Source: an uncultured Clostridia bacterium (GTDB taxonomy: Bacteria > Bacillota > Clostridia > Peptostreptococcales > Acidaminobacteraceae). From it: a stretch of 64,000 nt of DNA. The stretch is taken from assembly GCA_927417275.1 (NCBI GenBank), contig CAKMJV010000008.1, forward strand, positions 104,547 to 168,546, written 5' to 3'. The notes beneath the pieces were generated by a model. That model was given only the letters and a program-made list of their open reading frames with translations, was not told the origin of the DNA and did not search any database. Shown here in pieces: positions 61,856 to 64,000 of the stretch. Within the stretch, counting starts at the first letter, position 1, and the number at the start of each line of letters is the position of its first letter. The translations under genes were made by a program, and so were the position numbers.

Positions 61856-63472
61856 ATGAAAGTTAATTTGTTTAAAATTGATGCACAAGAAGATGATAGT
61901 ACGTTAGAAACATTGATAAATGAATTAGAGTTATCTGGTTACGATAATGTTTCTAATTTGGACTATGAAGGAATAGAGTACAACCTATACATAGAACAGA
62001 AACCAAGAAGAAACATCCTATGGATAGAAGAATTGAATAAAGTTTTTAATTTTGGAGGTATTAGTAAAAATCTCGGTGAAATTAATAATGGTGTTCTAGT
62101 AATTAATGCACCTTCAAAAAATATATATGCAATAACTTTTGGACACTCGTATCATTTCATTCATGAGTATTGTGATAGAAATTTTGCGTTAGATTTTGCA
62201 GAGTCAGAGCTAAAGAGTGCTGATGTTGATACAAAATCTTCTGATTTTATACATGGCATTAAAATTAAGGAACTTGTAAATTTAAAAGACAATTCTACAC
62301 CTACTTCAATAGGGGGGGAGAGTTTTAAGTTTGTAGGCGGGATTCCTAATAGTCAAATTTTTGGCAAAAGAATTGATTGTGGTTATTCTATTCATTTTGG
62401 AAGAAATTTTTCTTTTGAAAAACCTGAAGATATAAAAGAACTAAATAACTTGATTATTGAAACGGAAAGAACAATAAATAAGAAAGAAAAATTATTCAAA
62501 TTCCCTAGAATTACTTACTTACCAAAGTCTAATCCATTAAATATTAAGTTAAATAATCTAGTAAAGGAAGAGTTAATTTGTAACTCAGAGAACATAGAAA
62601 TTTATACGAGCTCATTCACTGTTTTGGGGAGTACAGTGCTTATGAATAGTGACAATTACAGTTATAGTGTCTATGTTAAAGGAAAGTTTAAAAAAACGAT
62701 CGAAAAGTATGACATAATATCAAAAGAGTGTATAGTGGATTATTTTAATAAGTACAAATCAGATATTGATGATATTGACAGTGTGAAGGTTATAGTAGAA
62801 AAAATTGAAGGTAACATTGAACTTAAAGCTCAGTCAATTAAAAGGTATATATTTGCATCCTGTGAACTCAATGGGACAGAATATCTTCTAAGTGATAACA
62901 GATGGGGTTATATTAATCAGACTTTTTATGAAACGTTGGAAAAATCTTTAAATACAATTAGTGAAACTTGTGTTGAATTCGGAACTGGTGCATTAGCTGT
63001 TGATTATGATGATGAAGATGATTACATAGATAAAGTTGTTTCATCAACAAAGTTTAATAAGTTGCACAAGTTGTTCATTTATTTGAATGGTGTACCATTT
63101 GAAATTGCCGATTTATTGGAAAAGGATAATAATAATTTAATTACAGTTAAACTTGGTAGTAAAAATCAAGAGTTTATATATTCTTTTGATCAAGCAATTA
63201 GTTCTGCTACATTTTTAACTCATCAGAAAGACTATCAATTATATCAAAAACTTGTTAGTGCAAAATTTGATGAAGATTTAATAGAAAAAATATTTTCTTC
63301 AAAAGGGTACTTTGTTTTATTAGGATTTGAGCAAAAGAGTTATCATGAGTTAATTCAAAATAATGATTTTAACCTCAATATGCTAAATTCGTTTTTATTA
63401 AAATTAAAAATAGTTTCATGGGTAAGTTTAATGAAAAATACTGATATGATTTATAAAATAATATTGATATAA
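61856..63472 (+). CDS. TIGR04141 / DUF6119-like sporadic protein
   Basis: A 538-residue protein resembling the TIGR04141 (DUF6119) family of sporadically distributed bacterial proteins. Seen are the N-terminal LFKIDAQEDDSTLETLINEL, NLYIEQKPRRNILWIEEL, the AITFGHSYHFIHEYCDRNFALDFA region and later SKECIVDYFNKYKSDI. Its function is not established; relatives occur patchily and are often near defence or mobile genes. GAGGAGGGG precedes ATG 61856. Its base composition is clearly more AT-rich than the backbone genes, with many AAT, ATA and AAA codons, as expected for a recent arrival. No catalytic motif is obvious. Confidence 0.6.
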   Translation: MKVNLFKIDAQEDDSTLETLINELELSGYDNVSNLDYEGIEYNLYIEQKPRRNILWIEELNKVFNFGGISKNLGEINNGVLVINAPSKNIYAITFGHSYHFIHEYCDRNFALDFAESELKSADVDTKSSDFIHGIKIKELVNLKDNSTPTSIGGESFKFVGGIPNSQIFGKRIDCGYSIHFGRNFSFEKPEDIKELNNLIIETERTINKKEKLFKFPRITYLPKSNPLNIKLNNLVKEELICNSENIEIYTSSFTVLGSTVLMNSDNYSYSVYVKGKFKKTIEKYDIISKECIVDYFNKYKSDIDDIDSVKVIVEKIEGNIELKAQSIKRYIFASCELNGTEYLLSDNRWGYINQTFYETLEKSLNTISETCVEFGTGALAVDYDDEDDYIDKVVSSTKFNKLHKLFIYLNGVPFEIADLLEKDNNNLITVKLGSKNQEFIYSFDQAISSATFLTHQKDYQLYQKLVSAKFDEDLIEKIFSSKGYFVLLGFEQKSYHELIQNNDFNLNMLNSFLLKLKIVSWVSLMKNTDMIYKIILI

Positions 63473-63488
63473 TAGCTTCGCAAAACAC

Positions 63489-63531
63489 ATAGTACTCTCA
63501 ACTAACGTTGCGAGTACTATAAGAACGTTAG
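63489..63531. repeat. two overlapping, mutually exclusive hairpins
   Basis: ATAGTACTC (63489-63497) pairs with GAGTACTAT (63512-63520), while CTAACGTT (63502-63509) pairs with AACGTTAG (63524-63531). The two stems cannot form together. No T run follows. It may be a terminator, attenuator or recombination site between the two island genes. Confidence 0.5.
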
Positions 63532-63631
63532 CAAAAATCGAAATGAAAGCAAACTATTAATATTTAAACATTGCAATTCAAAATGGAGTTGTTGCGATCA
63601 TTTACAAAATCACATCTTTTGGAGATTAATA

Positions 63632-64000
63632 ATGAAAATAGAACACGATAAGTTATCTTTCATAAGAAATTTTTCAAGTAGAATTGATACTCAAAATGAG
63701 CATATATTTGTTAATAATGATGGCGCGCTGTGTAAGTTATCCATGATTCCCGATGAAAATGGTGCAATATCACAAGTTAATACGGAAGTTCTATTCGGCT
63801 TAAATAGAAATGTATTGAGTGTCTGTGGAAATTATAATTTTCACTTGATTTTAATGGATAATGGAAAAGTTTTTGCTTGGGGATCGAATTGCTACTGTCA
63901 GTGTGGACAAGATGATACAAGTGTAATACATGAGCAACCTGTACAAATAATTGAACTTGAAAATATTATACAAATATCTTCAGGTGTCTATCATGGAGTT
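63632..64000 (+). CDS. RCC1-repeat protein, N-terminal part (cut by window end)
   Basis: The frame begins at ATG 63632 behind GGAGA and is open to the window end (123 codons). After about 65 residues comes an RCC1/BNR-like beta-propeller repeat: HLILMDNGKVFAWGSN, CQCGQDD and QPVQIIELENIIQISSGVYHG. RCC1 propellers mediate protein binding and occur in eukaryotes and in scattered bacteria; many bacterial copies are of unknown role. It has the same AT-rich composition as the TIGR04141-like gene before it, so both probably came together. How many repeats follow cannot be seen. Confidence 0.8.
   Translation, partial: MKIEHDKLSFIRNFSSRIDTQNEHIFVNNDGALCKLSMIPDENGAISQVNTEVLFGLNRNVLSVCGNYNFHLILMDNGKVFAWGSNCYCQCGQDDTSVIHEQPVQIIELENIIQISSGVYHGV

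Noticed and set aside
63489..63531. Integron attC site
   Set aside because: The core GTTAGCA does not fit GTTRRRY and no matching outer RYYYAAC arm or integrase is visible; only an inverted-repeat description is kept.

Overview
The window is a stretch of chromosome from a low-GC Gram-positive anaerobe, most likely a member of the Clostridia. Supporting this are a ferredoxin-dependent 2-oxoacid oxidoreductase, an oxygen-sensitive pyruvate formate-lyase with its activase, the ispH-rpsA pair, the miaB-mutS-mutL-miaA-hfq cluster, a GlnK/GlnL-type two-component pair, strong AAGGAGG ribosome binding sites and sigma-A promoters. A Fusibacter/Acidaminobacter-like organism would fit, but the genus is a guess. 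No rRNA, tRNA, CRISPR array or complete insertion sequence was seen.

Layout. 0-2.3 kb: nucleoside and pentose salvage (end of deoB, purine and pyrimidine nucleoside phosphorylases). 2.3-5.3 kb: tRNA nucleotidyltransferase, scpA, scpB, an acetyltransferase. 5.4-9.1 kb: korDABC-type 2-oxoacid:ferredoxin oxidoreductase and an RpiR-type regulator. 9.1-13.4 kb: cmk, plsC, ispH, rpsA, cheR. 13.4-21.5 kb: pepF, an SLC13/TrkA-C transporter, a HerA-like ATPase, an HD-GYP protein, a DUF975 membrane protein, a 191-bp inverted-repeat element and a histidine phosphatase. 21.6-25.4 kb: aminotransferase, GlnK/GlnL-like pair, small membrane protein. 25.6-32.9 kb: miaB-mutS-mutL-miaA-hfq. 33-38 kb: transketolase, a ZTP (pfl-motif) riboswitch, pflB, pflA. 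38.1-42.4 kb: GntR/ABC operon, TPR-GAF-GGDEF protein, TSCPD protein. 42.5-49.4 kb: membrane and envelope genes (PAP2, LCP, YitT, lysozyme-like), proC and small orphans. 49.4-49.65 kb: a candidate Fur-controlled small RNA. 49.7-61 kb: cysteine desulfurase, mnmA, deoxynucleoside kinase, M23 peptidase, alpha-hydroxy-acid oxidase, DUF4003, oxidoreductase, MarR/DMT/ATL operon and a chemoreceptor. 61-64 kb: a change of character, with 820 bp of gene-free, hairpin-rich DNA followed by two AT-rich accessory genes, a TIGR04141/DUF6119-like protein and the start of an RCC1-repeat protein.

How the parts fit together. The backbone is housekeeping and fermentative metabolism: deoxynucleoside phosphorolysis feeds pentose phosphates to transketolase, while pyruvate and other 2-oxoacids are split by PflB and the Kor enzyme. 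ZTP, a signal of folate/one-carbon shortage, probably switches on pflBA and so formate supply. Signalling is rich: HD-GYP and GGDEF proteins for cyclic di-GMP, CheR and a Cache chemoreceptor, and a nitrogen-type two-component pair.

The most interesting items are the candidate Fur/Hfq small RNA at 49477-49631, which carries a perfect anti-Shine-Dalgarno CTCCTT, the right-end accessory island, the inverted-repeat element at 20702-20892, the ZTP riboswitch, the shortened cysteine desulfurase, and paired 11-bp operator-like sites at 54350-54382. All assignments were made by reading the sequence; no database search was run.
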